DNA from: Psychroserpens sp. NJDZ02
GTDB lineage: Bacteria > Bacteroidota > Bacteroidia > Flavobacteriales > Flavobacteriaceae
Reading direction: 5' to 3'
Length of the DNA stretch: 64,000 nucleotides
NCBI RefSeq assembly: GCF_004843725.1
Contig: NZ_CP039451.1
Coordinates: forward strand, 2,483,501 to 2,547,500
In this document: positions 63,458 through 64,000 of the stretch, one piece after another
Numbering within the stretch: position 1 is the stretch's first letter
Layout of the letters: each line of letters opens with the position of its first letter
Notes under the pieces: model-generated
The model's input: the letters and a program-made list of their open reading frames with translations, nothing else
Databases searched by the model: none
What the model was told of the DNA's origin: nothing
Program-made: the position numbers and the translations under genes

Positions 63458-64000
63458 TGAACTGCTCCCAAAAAGTTAGACACTATTTGAGGGTATTATT
63501 ATGGGAAGAAAAGTCAAGTATGATTACGCATTTAAACTTCGATGTGTAAAGCAAGTTTTAAAAAATCACCAAACAGTTGAAGATGTGTCTAAGTTATATG
63601 GTTGTCATCATACAACCCTTCATGATTGGATTCGATTTTATGAAAAATATGGTAAAAAAGCACTATTACCAAGAAAAACCAAAGTGTATAGCATTCCTTT
63701 TAAACTTAAAGTTTTAAAAGCTATTGACAAAGATTCATTATCTTTCAGTCAAGCTTGTTTAGAATTTAATATTCCTACTAAATCTGTAATTATGAAGTGG
63801 CAACGTAATTATAAAAAAGAGGGTATTGTAGGCTTAAACATTAAACCTAGAGGTAAACCAAAATCTATGCAATTTAAGAGGGCTAAAAAAAAGTCTAATA
63901 AACCTTTAACAAGAGAAGAGGAACTTTTATTAGAAAATGAATCATTACGCGCAGAACTGGACTTGCTAAAAAAGTTACAGGCCTTAATTCAACAAGAGCA
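63458..64000 (+). mobile_element. IS3-family (IS150-like) insertion sequence, continues past window
   Basis: The left end TGAACTGCTCCCAAAAAGTT is a typical IS150-group terminal repeat and lies inside an attC-like site. The orfA starts 43 bp later. Only the first 543 bp are in the window. Confidence 0.85.
63501..64000 (+). CDS. IS3-family (IS150 group) transposase OrfA, partial
   Basis: The frame starts MGRKVKYDYAFKLRCVKQVL and is open to the window end (166 codons). It contains two helix-turn-helix units (VEDVSKLYGCHHTTLHDWIR and FSQACLEFNIPTKSVIMKWQ) and the start of a leucine-zipper part (LLLENESLRAELDLLKKL). This two-HTH layout is characteristic of IS150-like OrfA, and differs from the OrfA at 50717. 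Confidence 0.88.
   Translation, partial: MGRKVKYDYAFKLRCVKQVLKNHQTVEDVSKLYGCHHTTLHDWIRFYEKYGKKALLPRKTKVYSIPFKLKVLKAIDKDSLSFSQACLEFNIPTKSVIMKWQRNYKKEGIVGLNIKPRGKPKSMQFKRAKKKSNKPLTREEELLLENESLRAELDLLKKLQALIQQE

Overview
The window looks like the chromosome of a member of the Flavobacteriaceae (Bacteroidota). The evidence is low GC, SusC/SusD pairs, lipoproteins with short lipoboxes, almost no Shine-Dalgarno sequences, promoters of the TTG-N19-TAnnTTTG type (a textbook example precedes rpsL), and zinc-free forms of S14 and L36. No species can be named from the sequence alone. No rRNA, tRNA or CRISPR array was recognised.

Layout. 1-13.7 kb holds ordinary housekeeping and envelope genes: an exported coiled-coil protein with a poly-A frameshift, NamZ-type muramidase, an FtsX/LolCE-like permease, a PLP-dependent cysteine synthase/cystathionine beta-synthase behind four tandem leader repeats, a SlyD-type FKBP, RadC, a polysaccharide deacetylase-like protein, a YjjG nucleotidase, RarA, a rhomboid protease and RlmB. 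13.7-24.3 kb carries two SusC/SusD uptake systems on the minus strand, each behind a similar promoter, followed by an Omp85-like gene. 26.3-43.5 kb is one nearly uninterrupted str-S10-spc-alpha translation cluster (rpsL to rplQ, with fusA, secY, infA, rpmJ and rpoA). 43.5-48.6 kb holds carA, eno, gltA and a guanidine-modifying hydrolase, each closed by a clear terminator.

From about 49.1 kb to the window end the character changes to an accessory region that I read as an integron-type cassette array without a visible integrase. Seven plus-strand genes, all coding for proteins with a signal peptide or lipobox, lie one after another. They are separated by long imperfect palindromes bounded by RYYYAAC-like and GTTRRRY-like heptamers. 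The start heptamer of each cassette is complementary to the heptamer at its own end, as expected of attC-bearing circles. Two 132-bp palindromes differ by compensatory changes that preserve the hairpin.

The array is heavily colonised by insertion sequences that use these palindromes as targets. Two intact 1702-bp IS1182-family copies and the left end of a decayed one sit at the same point just inside R''. An IS110-family element sits at the R' cleavage point, and its non-coding end holds stem-loop segments matching its own junctions (a candidate bridge RNA). An IS3 element and a partial IS150-like element are also present. The array continues beyond 64 kb.
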